From NCBI GenBank assembly GCA_000969725.1, contig JXSR01S017779.1: a stretch of DNA of 33,892 bases, one strand, 5' to 3'. Position 1 is the first letter of the stretch. Each line of letters begins with the position of its first letter. Source of the stretch: Ophiothrix spiculata (taxonomy: Eukaryota > Echinodermata > Ophiuroidea > Amphilepidida > Ophiotrichidae). Below are positions 9,630 through 19,078 of this stretch, piece after piece. Below the pieces are notes generated by a model, which was given only the letters and a program-made list of their open reading frames with translations, ran no database searches and was not told where the DNA came from. A program made the translations under genes and the position numbers.

Positions 9630-9764
9630 ATCTATTTATGGAAAAGAGTGTGGGAAAGTATGACAAATTATATATCATTTTCAAGCTAAGAATATGAATT
9701 ATTCAAATATGTAATAAACTCATTTATGAAAATCAGAACTTTCCTCTCATTTTGCCAGAGCACC
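9630..9764. mobile_element. Right part of GGTGCTCTGG MITE (second copy)
   Basis: Aligns with the right half of 555-975: GAAAGTATGACAAATTATAT, TATGTAATAAACTCA and the terminus ACTTTCCTCTCATTTTGCC followed by AGAGCACC. The left TIR is not found, so the copy is truncated or heavily decayed. Confidence 0.7.
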
Positions 9765-9828
9765 ACATATATTTTGTTGGTCGGTGTGCCCAAATACGGT
9801 GACCACTAAAACCTTGACTACCTATTTT

Positions 9829-10017
9829 GGGAAAGGTATACTTTATTAGGTCCCATCAAAAACTTCACCTGGGACCCGACCCTAACTCACTAACTGGGAC
9901 CTGACCCTAACTCACTAACTGGGACCCAATCCTAACTCACTAACTGGGACCCGACCATAACCCTAAACATACCCTAACCCTAAAATTTCAGATGGGACCT
10001 AAAGTATACTTGGTCCC
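9829..10017. mobile_element. ~190-bp MITE carrying a 25-bp tandem array
   Basis: The ends GGGAAAGGTATACTTTA and GGGACCAAGTATACTTTA (inverted) both continue into AGGTCCCATC, giving TIRs of about 28 bp. Nearly the whole interior is a tandem array (9869-9968). TSD unclear. Confidence 0.7.
9869..9968. repeat. 25-bp tandem repeat, 4 units
   Basis: Units at 9869-9893, 9894-9918, 9919-9943 and a diverged 9944-9968, of the form CTGGGACCCGACCCTAACTC. The following ACCCTAA words resemble telomere-type sequence by chance composition. It is enclosed by the TIRs of 9829-10017, so it probably moved or arose with that element. Confidence 0.9.
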
Positions 10018-10419
10018 TTATTTCTTATTACTGACGTGTGGTACTCAATAACAAGGTAAATTTCCCCCATACCAATACTTTCACATCATGGATAAATCTA
10101 CGAAATATTACTTGCACAGATAACTCAAAAGCATCTTCAAACTTTCTAATAAATGAAAGAAAAAAAATGATCCTGTCTTATCACTCTTCTTCAAGCTAGT
10201 ATGGACATGTATATCAATCATATATAAAAATGAAATGCTCACTAACATATACCTTTAAGATTGATCATGTCATAAGCGAAGAATTCCGGCTACACCACAA
10301 ATTGAAAAACGTGAATGTTTTATCAACAAGTAAATCATATATTATGACTTTAGAAAAAAGGTATCTTGATAATCCGATACATAACCAAGCCATCTGGAAA
10401 ATAAGTAAGCGTAACATCT
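10018..10419. other. No feature recognised
   Basis: AT-rich DNA. The 89-residue frame at 10230-10499 lacks any domain, has no exon-like codon pattern, and runs into the candidate island that follows. Confidence 0.35.
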
Positions 10420-10540
10420 ATCCTACCTATCTGGCGCCAAGCCTTGCATCTGAAAAACATCTCGCTATTTTTTCTGTCTGCCAGATGTTAGGAGGATGAG
10501 CGATACCATGGCGATATCACCGTGGCGATATACCTTCATC
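10420..10540. promoter_or_regulatory. Non-repetitive island with TGGCGCCA and repeated CCRTGGCGATAT
   Basis: TGGCGCCA lies at 10432-10439. Near 10505-10535, ACCATGGCGATATC and ACCGTGGCGATATACC form an imperfect direct repeat spaced ~16 bp. The order and wording match the island at 5930-6050. Inference: paired binding sites of one factor, possibly RFX-like; unproven. Confidence 0.32.
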
Positions 10541-11131
10541 TAGGTAGTACAGATAACATGGGACGAGGCTACATAGAATTTTATGATTTATTTGCTAAGA
10601 CCCAATTTATAAATATCATAAGTCTCCGACGATGACGTTAGTGTTTTATAGATGGTTTGGTACGTGTGTGAGATTAATTACAGATGAGAATATTCTGCAG
10701 CTGATCATTGTTGATCATTGAAATATGAGTAGAAGAAATTGTTTTTACTGGAAACATCTGATATGTTTACTATCATTCTTAATCAAAAAATGGGCCACAT
10801 TTTAAACTACTGTAGAAATAGTCGACTTTGGGTTACCTTTGATTTGAAATGCAAATGATAGTATATAGAAAGACAAGTACCTGAAGTACCTTAAAGCCAT
10901 ATAGCCTATAATAATGGCATTTAGGTAACAAGGAAAATTTGATCTGAAATGATCAGTACTGACTTTGATCTTCATACACTCATAAATGTTTCTACCAATT
11001 CCTGATCATACAGCCTGCAATTTACAGAATTTGTTTTGACCAACCATAAAATTATGGAAGAAAACATGTAAAATTTTGTCATCTATTCAATATTTTTGAA
11101 ATTATTTGCTTTTTTCAAGTTATTTTTAGCA
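10541..11131. other. No feature recognised
   Basis: AT-rich interval without repeat borders or exon-like frames. Confidence 0.35.
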
Positions 11132-11135
11132 TTAA

Positions 11136-12052
11136 GGGGACTGACTCCAATCAAAATCTTAATTTTGAGCATTTTGGTGTTTTTAGGGGATTAGGTGATT
11201 TGCAGCTTCTCTGCACTTTTTTCTTTAAAATTCTTTTCGTTTGGTACAAAACGGACATTCCTATCAAAAGTTACAATCGATCAGATTGTCAGATATCATA
11301 AAATTTCATGAAAAAGTAGATTTTCCTATACAAATCTATACATATAATTCTTATGTATACATAATAATTCTTATGTATTTTGTTGTTTTCAACCCGCTAT
11401 ATTAAAAAAAAAAAACTAAATAAATTGATAAATACTATTTGTGGTAATATTCTTGAAATCTATCGTTCATTTTGAATCACATTCGGTAATAAATTGCAGT
11501 TTCAAATGTGTTTAATTTCCAAAAATCAGTGATTCTAGACTTTAAACACATTTTTCTCAAAACTGCATATTTTACAAGTCATTCCAGGATTTCTTGAAAA
11601 CTTCAAATTTGGCAAGGAGGTGTGGTGTATATTATGTAGCTACATCTACGTACAGAACCCTTTTTGCAAAATTTTGCTTCAAATTGTTAAAAGGGCCAAA
11701 TTAGCATGCATGATTGGGCGTTCTTTCAGCTTTTCCCGCCAAAATGATTTGGAGAGTTTTAATCACTATTTTCAGAAAATCATAAAAAGGGCTCTGTACA
11801 TAAACAGATATATTGCTTTTAACTATACATTGGAGCTGGAAAAACTTTAAAATGTCATTCGGTCTCCTTGTAATTTTGGAACAAAAAATGCATCAAAATC
11901 CAATATGGCCACCGTTTCCATGGCAACGGTGAATGTGACGTCACAAAAATGTACAAATTTGGAAGTTTTATTTTATGGGTAATATTTTAGTAACATTACC
12001 AACTTCATAAGGCCTAAAATGAAGAAAATGGTTTGATTGCAGTCGAGTCCCC
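11136..12052. mobile_element. 917-bp TTAA-flanked element (GGGGACT...CAATCAAA TIRs)
   Basis: The left end AGGGGACTGACTCCAATCAAA and the right end (inverse of AGGGGACTCGACTGCAATCAAA) are ~22-bp TIRs bounded by TTAA at 11132-11135 and 12053-12056. The longest frame inside (11620-11850, 76 codons) has no transposase signature. Near its right end lies a compact promoter-like motif cluster (11901-11944). It is the largest TTAA element in the window; Kolobok-like or piggyBac-like assignment is inferred from the target site only. Confidence 0.82.
11901..11944. promoter_or_regulatory. CCAAT/YY1-like + RFX X-box + CRE cluster inside a transposon
   Basis: In 44 bp there is a CCAAT pentamer (11900-11904), a YY1-like AATATGGCC, GTTTCCATGGCAAC (11914-11927, a very good RFX X-box) and GTGACGTCAC (11935-11944, a perfect CRE palindrome). 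X-box followed by CRE is a known promoter grammar for ciliary genes and MHC class II genes. Here it lies ~110 bp inside the right end of the TTAA element, so it may be the element's own promoter or a carried regulatory module. Binding is inferred, not shown. Confidence 0.5.
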
Positions 12053-12360
12053 TTAAATGATTTTCCATTTTCTGTGTTACACTTCCAATTCCATAGTTTT
12101 CCAACTTTTCCATCTTGCCGAGAAATGGAGGATTTAGACTCAATTTTGGCAACCTTTTAGAAGCTCCCTGTATCTTTGAGACTTGATTGAAGCAATATCC
12201 TTCCATTATTTCCAATGTAATAATCACTTGACTATCCATAGCAAAACAATAGTGTAGACGGGAAGGAAGAAAGGAAATCATCAACTCACCTAAACCGCAT
12301 CGCATTCATTGAACTAAAATTGCCAGGTACAGATAGACATTGGCTATGTCCATATGGACA

Positions 12361-12513
12361 GTTGCGGATCCAGGGGGAGGGGAAGGGGCGGGCGCCCCCC
12401 GTAAAATTGGAAAAATCCTGCAAAATCAGCCTAATTTGGGTCAATTTTTTGTTATAAAAGCTGGAAAACACACTCTCCGCCCCCGTAAAATTCAGATCCT
12501 AGATCCGCGGCTG
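12361..12513. mobile_element. ~155-bp CAGYYGCGGATCYAG MITE with 7-bp direct flank
   Basis: The left CAGTTGCGGATCCAGG (from 12359) and right CTAGATCCGCGGCTG (to 12513) are inverted. The word ATGGACA directly precedes 12361 and directly follows 12513. The TSD overlaps the first two bases of the TIR, so exact borders are uncertain. The CAG...CTG ends suggest hAT type. The interior holds two related CCCCGTAAAATT words near the ends (extended TIRs). Confidence 0.6.
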
Positions 12514-12558
12514 ATGGACATTTCTTTTTTCAAAAGAAGTATAACACTTTCTTGACAG

Positions 12559-12913
12559 CAGTGGCATAACTTATGTGGCATTTTAGAGACACAAAAAGAG
12601 GCATTGATGATCCATATCCTCATTCTTGAGATCATCTCTATCAAATTCAAATTTTGATCAAATACAATGTACCATAATTAGACACATTTTAATGCATATC
12701 TCCAAAACGGAACATATCTCAGCCCTTAAATTTTATATAGGTTATGAAAAAAACATGTGCAACATTTTGGTACCAAATCTCAAAAAGTTTGAAAAAATGT
12801 TCAGGCAATCGGACCATGCTCCTTTAAGGAGAGGGAAGGATTTACATCAAGGGGAAATTTGGGGATTGTACTATCACCCCCTCCCCTAGCGACCATCCCC
12901 TGTTGTGCCACTG
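12559..12913. mobile_element. hAT-like element related to 28984-29476, with nested TTAA-element remnant
   Basis: The left end CAGTGGCATAAC and right end GTTGTGCCACTG are inverted. The right ~65 bp (GGGGAAATTTGGGG ... CTAGCGACCATCCCCTG) align with the right end of 28984-29476. No matching 8-bp flanks are visible, so it is older than that copy. About half of it is an inserted AGGAGCATGGTCC-family piece (12650-12827). Confidence 0.65.
12650..12827. mobile_element. AGGAGCATGGTCC-family TTAA element, right part (nested)
   Basis: It aligns with 1-241 through CCAAAACGGAACATA, CTCAAAAAGTTTGAAA and GGCAATCGGACCATG, ending CTCC-TTTAA with TTAA at 12824-12827. The left end is not resolvable. It sits inside the hAT-like element 12559-12913, dating it after that insertion. 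Confidence 0.68.
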
Positions 12914-13339
12914 TATCACCTAAATGCACATATGATAATAGATATGTCAGTATGGTATTGTACCATAGCCCTAATTTCCACACTTTCAGAATGCCCTTGT
13001 CTCACCTTGTGCAGCCATAGACTCGTGACATTTATTGTAACATTTATCTTCCTCCAATCAGATTCCATTAGTCATTTATTTATTTTGACGAACCAAGGTG
13101 CGACATCCTGATTACACCAAAATCAACACACAAGTATTCTCTACTGCGTCTTCCTGTCTCGGCCTTTCCACTCAGAAAGAATAAGTTGTTGAGATAAGGA
13201 GGAAGTAGGCAGGACAGGAGAAATGCAATCATGTCTCTGAAGATTCACAGCCTATGTAGTGGCATTTGCAGACCAAAACTTATCTTGATTAATCAGATTT
13301 AAGGGAATACCTATTCAGTACTTGATATTTTCAAGAAAG
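12914..13339. other. Non-repetitive interval, no gene seen
   Basis: Mixed-composition DNA without repeat borders. Frames here are short. Could contain host regulatory sequence but shows no specific motif cluster I can support. Confidence 0.3.
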
Positions 13340-13705
13340 CTTGTCTATAGTAACATTCGGGGGGGGGGGGATTCTTATATTGACGGAAGGTACGGGTATG
13401 TGCCGCCCTCAATACCCCCTTTTCAAACCTCCTCTTCCGCTCCCCAAGATGCTCTTTTCAAGATTACATCAGTTCCGATGACCCCATTTTCAAAGAAAAT
13501 GACTCAAAAGTGTGTTTTATTATGTTTTCAAGCTAATTTTGAGCAATTTTCAGCTCAGATAGTCATATTTTATAGGAAAAAGCAGTTCCTGAAATGCCAA
13601 TTCCGTCAGTTCCATAGACCCTTTTTTGAACAAAAATCCATTCCGCAAGACCCAAGTTGGACATCGCGGATCTCACATACCGAAAAATTTTTGAGTACCC
13701 CCGGG
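13340..13705. mobile_element. G-run to CCCCCGGG degraded element
   Basis: Starts with a ~13-G run (about 13358), then GACGGAAGGTACGGGTATG. It ends TTGAGTACCCCCGGGAG. The internal phrasing (CCCATTTTCAAAGAAAATGA, ACCCTTTTTTGAACAAAAA) is repetitive in style and gives an artefactual 139-codon frame with no domain. I judge it a non-autonomous repeat, related in its end to the hairpin at 6963-6991. No TSD seen. Confidence 0.5.
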
Positions 13706-13965
13706 AGTTACATCAGTGAGGTATTTTTTTTACATCCATAAGTCTAGTACTATGGTCCATCGAGATTTATCATTGAATAAAAGATGAAACTGATATAAAG
13801 ACATTCAAAAATCAGTAAGCTATTTACTTTTCTGTTGATGATCCTAAGATGTGGGTTTTTTCATACTTAAGTTCAAATTTTCAAAATAAAACTTTGCTGG
13901 TATTTGGGAGAATGTATGAATATTGTTAATCTGCAAAAAAAATTAATGTCACAAAAACTGCAATC

Positions 13966-14038
13966 TTGGCATGTATTTTCACCTGTCGCAAAAAATGAAG
14001 TTTGCCGACTTTACGGCTGCTAGGAGCTGGAAAGGCAT
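13966..14038. repeat. Dispersed repeat, copy 1 (partner 33047-33118)
   Basis: GGCATGTATTTTCACCTGTCGC ... TTGCCGACTTTACGGCTGCTAGGAGCTGGAAAGGCA aligns at roughly three-quarters identity with 33047-33118. Nothing else is known of it: borders beyond the ~73 bp are not shared. Confidence 0.6.
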
Positions 14039-14064
14039 AAGTACTAATGATAGCCTAATCCCTA

Positions 14065-14539
14065 GGGGGTCGCTTGAAGAAAAAAAGTGGTACGCATGCT
14101 CGTCAGAGCACCTCAAAATCAGACCCTAAATGTGGTAATCATATACAGCAAATTCCAACCCTTAATGGTGTAAAATATTCAATATCATACCCCTAAATGT
14201 AATAACACCCTGCAATTGACCCCTAAATGGCATAATATGGACATATGACCTCTTAATGTCGTAGCACACTGAAATGGACCAACAACGGCTTAACACACTA
14301 TTTTATGCCATATAAACATGAAATTAATACATTGGAAGCCTTAGAATTTTAGAATTGCTGGCGAAAAAGTGACCCTAAAGTCGGAGATGTAGTAAAAAGG
14401 CGACCCTTACTGTCGAACGGTTACCCTGAAAAGCCACCCCTTTTTCTAAAGACGTCGACGATGCCAATGGGCCATAACGACCCTTTATTGACATTTTTCT
14501 GACGAGCATGCGTACCATTTTGTTTCCGAGCGACCCCCT
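14065..14539. mobile_element. ~475-bp MITE with GGGGGTCGCTYG...GCTCGTCAGA TIRs
   Basis: The left 14065-14107 and the right 14499-14539 are inverted repeats of about 40 bp, sharing GGGGGTCGCT and GGTACGCATGCTCGTCAGA. The left half of the interior is a decayed 30-bp tandem array (14113-14293). Non-coding; TSD not resolved. Confidence 0.82.
14113..14293. repeat. ~30-bp degenerate tandem array, about 6 units
   Basis: Successive units begin ACCCTAAATG, ACCCTTAATG, ACCCCTAAATG, ACCCCTAAATG, ACCTCTTAATG and ACCAACAACG, with periods of 37, 31, 30, 29 and 30 bp, and most contain a TAATA/TAACAC word. It is confined to one side of the MITE 14065-14539, next to its left TIR. Confidence 0.75.
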
Positions 14540-14631
14540 CCCCCCGGGAGCCCAAGACCTATTCATATCAAAATATCCTGACTTAAGTCTAGCCTTGCTT
14601 ACCTGCAATCAAAGTGCATAGGTGAATACCC

Positions 14632-14656
14632 TGTCAACATTAAAAAAATGTTGACA
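14632..14656. other. Short hairpin
   Basis: TGTCAACAT (14632-14640) and ATGTTGACA (14648-14656) are perfect 9-bp arms around an A-rich 7-base loop. No terminator or RNA-gene context; meaning unknown. Confidence 0.6.
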
Positions 14657-14689
14657 AAAAATGCATACAGTGTTTTAGAATCCCGTTAA

Positions 14690-15232
14690 TGCACAAGGGG
14701 GGGGGGGGTCCATATGGACCCTGGATTTTGATCGCTTTAAAAACAATGTTTTTCACGTTATTTATCTTTCAAACTGTACATAGTGATACACAAACTCAAT
14801 ACAATTCATATAAAAGAAAAACAATTAAAATCCGTCATTCCTTTGCAAAATGGCGGCCAGATATCTAATTCGTGTCAAATTTTCATTTTTTACAAAACAT
14901 GTCCTGCCAAAAATTGGAAATCTACTTTCCTAAAAAAAAATGTCAATGAAATTTGGCTCATAATAGCAGATTATAATTACAAATACATTGCTGACATAAA
15001 TGTTTTAAAAAAGTTGTTTTGTTTTTGTTTTAGGGACAAATCAAAATTTGAACAGCACCACCATTTTACCAGTTTATGCTAATTATCTCAAAAACGATTT
15101 GAATTTTTTTGCAGCAAAACGTGCGCAACCCCTACGTTGACAATTAAGTAAAACAGCTTTATTGGGTTTTGTTGCGTTTTTGCACTTCACGCGTAAAACG
15201 AAAACCAGGGTCCATACAGACCCCATTATGCA
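14690..15232. mobile_element. ~540-bp MITE with GGGTCYRTATGGACCC ends
   Basis: The left TGCACAAGG + G-run + GTCCATATGGACCCTGG and the right (inverse of TGCATAATGGGGTCTGTATGG then ACCCTGG) are TIRs of about 32 bp. GGGTCCATATGGACCC (14706-14721) is a perfect 16-bp palindrome within the left TIR. The interior holds AAAATGGCGGCC (about 14848), a good YY1-type word. No coding signal. Confidence 0.68.
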
Positions 15233-15309
15233 ACTATGTGTTAGTGTATTAGGTACTTTTGGCAACCATTCCATGTGTGCATGTAGGGAGGAGTGGGAGT
15301 AAATGTTGT

Positions 15310-15931
15310 NNNNNNNNNNNNNNNNNNNNNNNNNNNNNNNNNNNNNNNNNNNNNNNNNNNNNNNNNNNNNNNNNNNNNNNNNNNNNNNNNNNNNNNNNNN
15401 NNNNNNNNNNNNNNNNNNNNNNNNNNNNNNNNNNNNNNNNNNNNNNNNNNNNNNNNNNNNNNNNNNNNNNNNNNNNNNNNNNNNNNNNNNNNNNNNNNNN
15501 NNNNNNNNNNNNNNNNNNNNNNNNNNNNNNNNNNNNNNNNNNNNNNNNNNNNNNNNNNNNNNNNNNNNNNNNNNNNNNNNNNNNNNNNNNNNNNNNNNNN
15601 NNNNNNNNNNNNNNNNNNNNNNNNNNNNNNNNNNNNNNNNNNNNNNNNNNNNNNNNNNNNNNNNNNNNNNNNNNNNNNNNNNNNNNNNNNNNNNNNNNNN
15701 NNNNNNNNNNNNNNNNNNNNNNNNNNNNNNNNNNNNNNNNNNNNNNNNNNNNNNNNNNNNNNNNNNNNNNNNNNNNNNNNNNNNNNNNNNNNNNNNNNNN
15801 NNNNNNNNNNNNNNNNNNNNNNNNNNNNNNNNNNNNNNNNNNNNNNNNNNNNNNNNNNNNNNNNNNNNNNNNNNNNNNNNNNNNNNNNNNNNNNNNNNNN
15901 NNNNNNNNNNNNNNNNNNNNNNNNNNNNNNN
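15310..15931. other. Assembly gap (622 N)
   Basis: Run of N. Frames predicted across it are meaningless. Confidence 1.
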
Positions 15932-16642
15932 GAGTTTGTTATAAAAATAGCGAAATATATACATTTGCTACTTGATCATTTGTTAATCTCACTCTCAAAT
16001 TGAAAGAAAAGTTTGAGTTACTGACTCAAAAGTTTTGATTTTCAAAGATTTTGCGGACTATTAATATTAAAGCTTAGTTCATAATTAGGATTAAAAACAA
16101 TGCTATAAGATTTGGTTCAAAAAATATATTTCAGTTAAAACAGTTTTAAGCTAAGAATCATGACTAACTGAGTGCATGCATCATTTACATTTTTCTCTAA
16201 ACTTGTTTGTTCATGAAGCAAAATCACCAAATGCACACATGTATTTCCTTTACTATATGATATGTGTGGAATTAAATATGGGATCCAAATTTAAATACAA
16301 CAAATAGGCATAACTCCTCTCAGGAATTATCAATTTTTTTTTAGTAATAAGCAAAAGAGTCTGCACATTTACAAGGTGTTTAACAGTGATTTCAAATATC
16401 AGTAGTTCTTTTGTTATCAGTGATGAATCTCGGTCAACTTCATTTTGAGTCAACCTGTATTTGAACAATGGCTCAAATGCAAAGTGAATGTACTAATCTC
16501 CTGATGAAGATGAGAACGAAAAACACAAAGATAACAGAAAAATAAAAGCAAAAAGAAAAAAATATAAAGACCATCTTGCATCTACATGTACAGGTAAAGC
16601 ACTTGTGGCAAACAGTCTAGCGTGAGAGTAACTTTAAGTTTC
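15932..16642. other. No feature recognised
   Basis: AT-rich DNA after the gap; no repeat borders, tandem units or exon-like frames. Confidence 0.35.
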
Positions 16643-16908
16643 CAGGTGCATAGCCAGGATTGCGTACCCCTAGGGTGCGCAATAAATCGGATTCCAAAAC
16701 GGCCACAGGTCCAGGGGCCACTAGGGTGCTAGGGGCACCTGCCTCTATTGGACGGGCCGCAAAATGTATTATATAACCACTATTTACCAGTAATTATGAC
16801 TACTGCGCCCTTTTTTTCCCATTGTTTTTATTTCTTTTTTCTTTATCCCATTTTTTTTGTAGACTCAGGGTGTGCGCGCTCCTACTGCATCCCCTGGCTA
16901 CACAAATG
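16643..16908. mobile_element. 266-bp hAT-like element with 5-bp TSD (GCGTAGCCAGG family)
   Basis: The left CAGGTGCATAGCCAGG and right CCTGGCTACACAAATG are imperfect TIRs. The flank GTTTC precedes 16643 and follows 16908 exactly. The interior (ATTGCGTACCCC, GGTCCAGGGGCC, GACGGGCCGC, then a CCCATTGTTTTTATTTC pyrimidine block and GTAGAC near the right end) aligns with 28443-28700 and with the inverted copy 31490-31715. Non-autonomous. A 5-bp rather than 8-bp TSD fits the hAT5-type group; this is inference. Confidence 0.8.
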
Positions 16909-16995
16909 GTTTCATATCAGATAATTTGAATAGCAAAGTTTTGAAAATAACATTGTGGTTGTGATTACAGTATGACCAAATCACAACCCCTACCC

Positions 16996-17041
16996 AAAAC
17001 ATCATCTTCATGATCATCACCATCATCAGCAGCATCATCAT
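16996..17041. repeat. CATCAT-rich microsatellite
   Basis: Imperfect (CATCAT)n run between CAAAACATCATC and CATCATCATAT. Confidence 0.75.
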
Positions 17042-17059
17042 ATTTGTAATTAAGACATG

Positions 17060-17860
17060 AGTGGAACTAATGGTCAGAGATTTAACCTGTCATTTCTCAG
17101 CAAGTACAACAGAAGGAACCATTTACCGTCTTAAGTGACTTCAATTTACGGAGAGCCACAGAGTCTATGGGAAGTGACATAACGTATAGGGCTTAGTTAA
17201 TTTTAGACCCAATCGAAAAAGGGAAATAATACAGCATTAATTGACACAGAGAGATGAAGCAAAGAACTGATGGTTTGTTTTATTTATTAGTAATATCAAG
17301 ATTGATTTGAAAGTGGAAATTGAAATTGATAAGTTAGTTTAGAGTAATTATATTATGTGATGACAAAGGAGTGGATGGATTTGGGTAATTAGAGTGGTAC
17401 CTTGCTAACCTTAGTTATTGCATGGTGACTAGTATTTGTGGCTTTTACCTTTAGATATATAGATAATCGGTGACCTATCTTGTTGTCCCAAATGACTGCT
17501 ACTATAGTGACCAGACAGGCTGAATCAAGACTGTAGTGGAAAGTTTGGAGCAATTTTTCCATCACAAAGAAACAAAACTAAGAATGGTGCGCCCACTTTA
17601 ATCATCAATCATAAAACGTTTGAAGTTGATGATAAACTGGCAAAATGTGTTTTAATCATAAGGTGTTTTGGTACCCCGCTCTACCACCCCTTAACTTTTT
17701 TTTCCCTTTCTGATTGACTGTGCTTGTTTTTGGTAGGTATTGATTTGACCCAAAGTTGCATATTTTTCAGTTATGACAATTTTAGTAAAGAAACTCATTT
17801 TACAAGCTTCTCCATAGAATTGATGAGCGCAGCTATGTCGTGATAAAGGGCAAGTGAAAA
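17060..17860. other. No feature recognised
   Basis: Unassigned AT-rich interval leading into the minisatellite; no element ends or exon-like frames. Confidence 0.35.
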
Positions 17861-17869
17861 GGTAAGGAA

Positions 17870-18595
17870 GTCTGCCTTACCTAGCCTTACCTATTCACGC
17901 CCCAAGTAAGGGTAAGGAGTTGAGTATTCACGCCCTCTATAAAAATCACTAAGTAAGGGTAAGGAACCAATATCCGTACTTTTTGAAAAAAATTTCAAAT
18001 ATGGATTGATGTGTCCTGATTGGTTGTTTTCTGTTGTTGAGTATTCACCCCATCTATAAAAATCAAATAGTAAGGGTAAGGGTAAGGATCCAATATCCTT
18101 ACTTTTTGAAAAAAATTCAAATATTGGTTGTAAGGGTAAGGGTAAGGATCCAATATCCTTACTTTTTGAAAAAAATTCAAATATGGACTGAAGTGTCCTG
18201 ATTAGTTGTTTTCGATTATTGAGTATTCACGCCCTCTATAAAAATCACAAAGTAAGATAAGGGTAAGGATCAAATATCCGTACTTTTTGAAAACATTTTC
18301 AAATATGGATTGATGTGTCCTGATTGGTTGTTTTCTATTGTTGAGTATTCATCTCCTCTATAAAAATCAAATAGTAAGGGTAAGGATCCAATATCCTTAC
18401 TTTTTGAAGAAAAAAAATCAAATATGGACTGAAGTGTCCTGATTGGTTGTAAGGGTAAGGGTAAGGATCCAATATCCTTACTTTTTGAAAAAATTCAAAT
18501 ATGGACTGAAGTGTCCTGATTGGTTGTTTTCTATTATTGAGTATTCACGCCCTCTATAAAAATCACAAAGTAAGGGTAAGGGTAAGAGCCAATAT
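17870..18595. repeat. Composite TAAGGG-rich minisatellite with internal inverted motif
   Basis: The phrase TTGAGTATTCACGCCCTCTA returns at about 17921, 18039, 18219, 18343 and 18537, spaced about 118, 180, 124 and 194 bp. This shows a ~120-bp basic unit into which a ~60-bp sub-block (GTAAGGGTAAGGATCC ... TTTTTGAAAAAAATTCAAAT) has sometimes been duplicated. Most sub-blocks contain GTAAGGAT-CCAAT-ATCCTTAC, an 8-bp inverted repeat (e.g. 18082-18102). The PYPYPY-type frame on the minus strand is a translation of it. Confidence 0.9.
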
Positions 18596-18676
18596 CGGAT
18601 GGGTCGCTAAATATATCCCATTTTTTTGTAGACCCCCAGGGTACGTGCGCCCCTTCCACACCCATTGGCTATGCCA
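18596..18676. mobile_element. Truncated right end of GCGTAGCCAGG-family element
   Basis: GGGTCGCTAAATATATCCCATTTTTTTGTAGAC ... GTGCGCCCC ... TTGGCTATGCCAATG matches the right part of 16643-16908 and 28443-28700. The left two-thirds are missing, and the copy begins directly where the minisatellite stops. Confidence 0.75.
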
Positions 18677-19078
18677 ATGCCATGGGAGGGTAAATCAGGG
18701 GAACACCACTAGTTCTAGCAAGGAAAGCACAGAAGATGAGGAAAGCTAAGAAGAGAAGGGAATGGAAAATGCATGAGGGCTTAGTATGTCCGACTAGGGA
18801 ATGACGGAGCCGTGAGGTGATTACAAAAGAAAAAATTTTTCTCATCACTATTATGATCCATAATGATACGGAAGAAAAACGTTGAGAGTATTGATAATAA
18901 TTTCTCATTTAATAACTTCACCTATATGAGCATAATGCAAGCAATAATGACTTGTTCACCCACCCTGTTTCCAATCAAAAGGATAAGACTAATATTCCAC
19001 AGGGGATGTTTGCATCATCATCCCCAGCATTAATAAGCAATTTCAACATCAATTTGTATACAATATTACAATCCTTAA

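Noticed and set aside
9869-9975. Interstitial telomere repeat
   Set aside because: Only a few CCCTAA words within a 25-bp unit; no pure TTAGGG-type array.
13322-13741. 139-codon frame, the longest without N
   Set aside because: Lies over a G-run/CCCCCGGG repeat; no domain, no signal peptide, repeat-like phrasing.
15083-16003. Frames of 213-293 codons
   Set aside because: They exist only because the 622-base N gap has no stop codons.
17870-18595. CRISPR-like array
   Set aside because: Units are long, irregular and eukaryotic; spacers are not unique.
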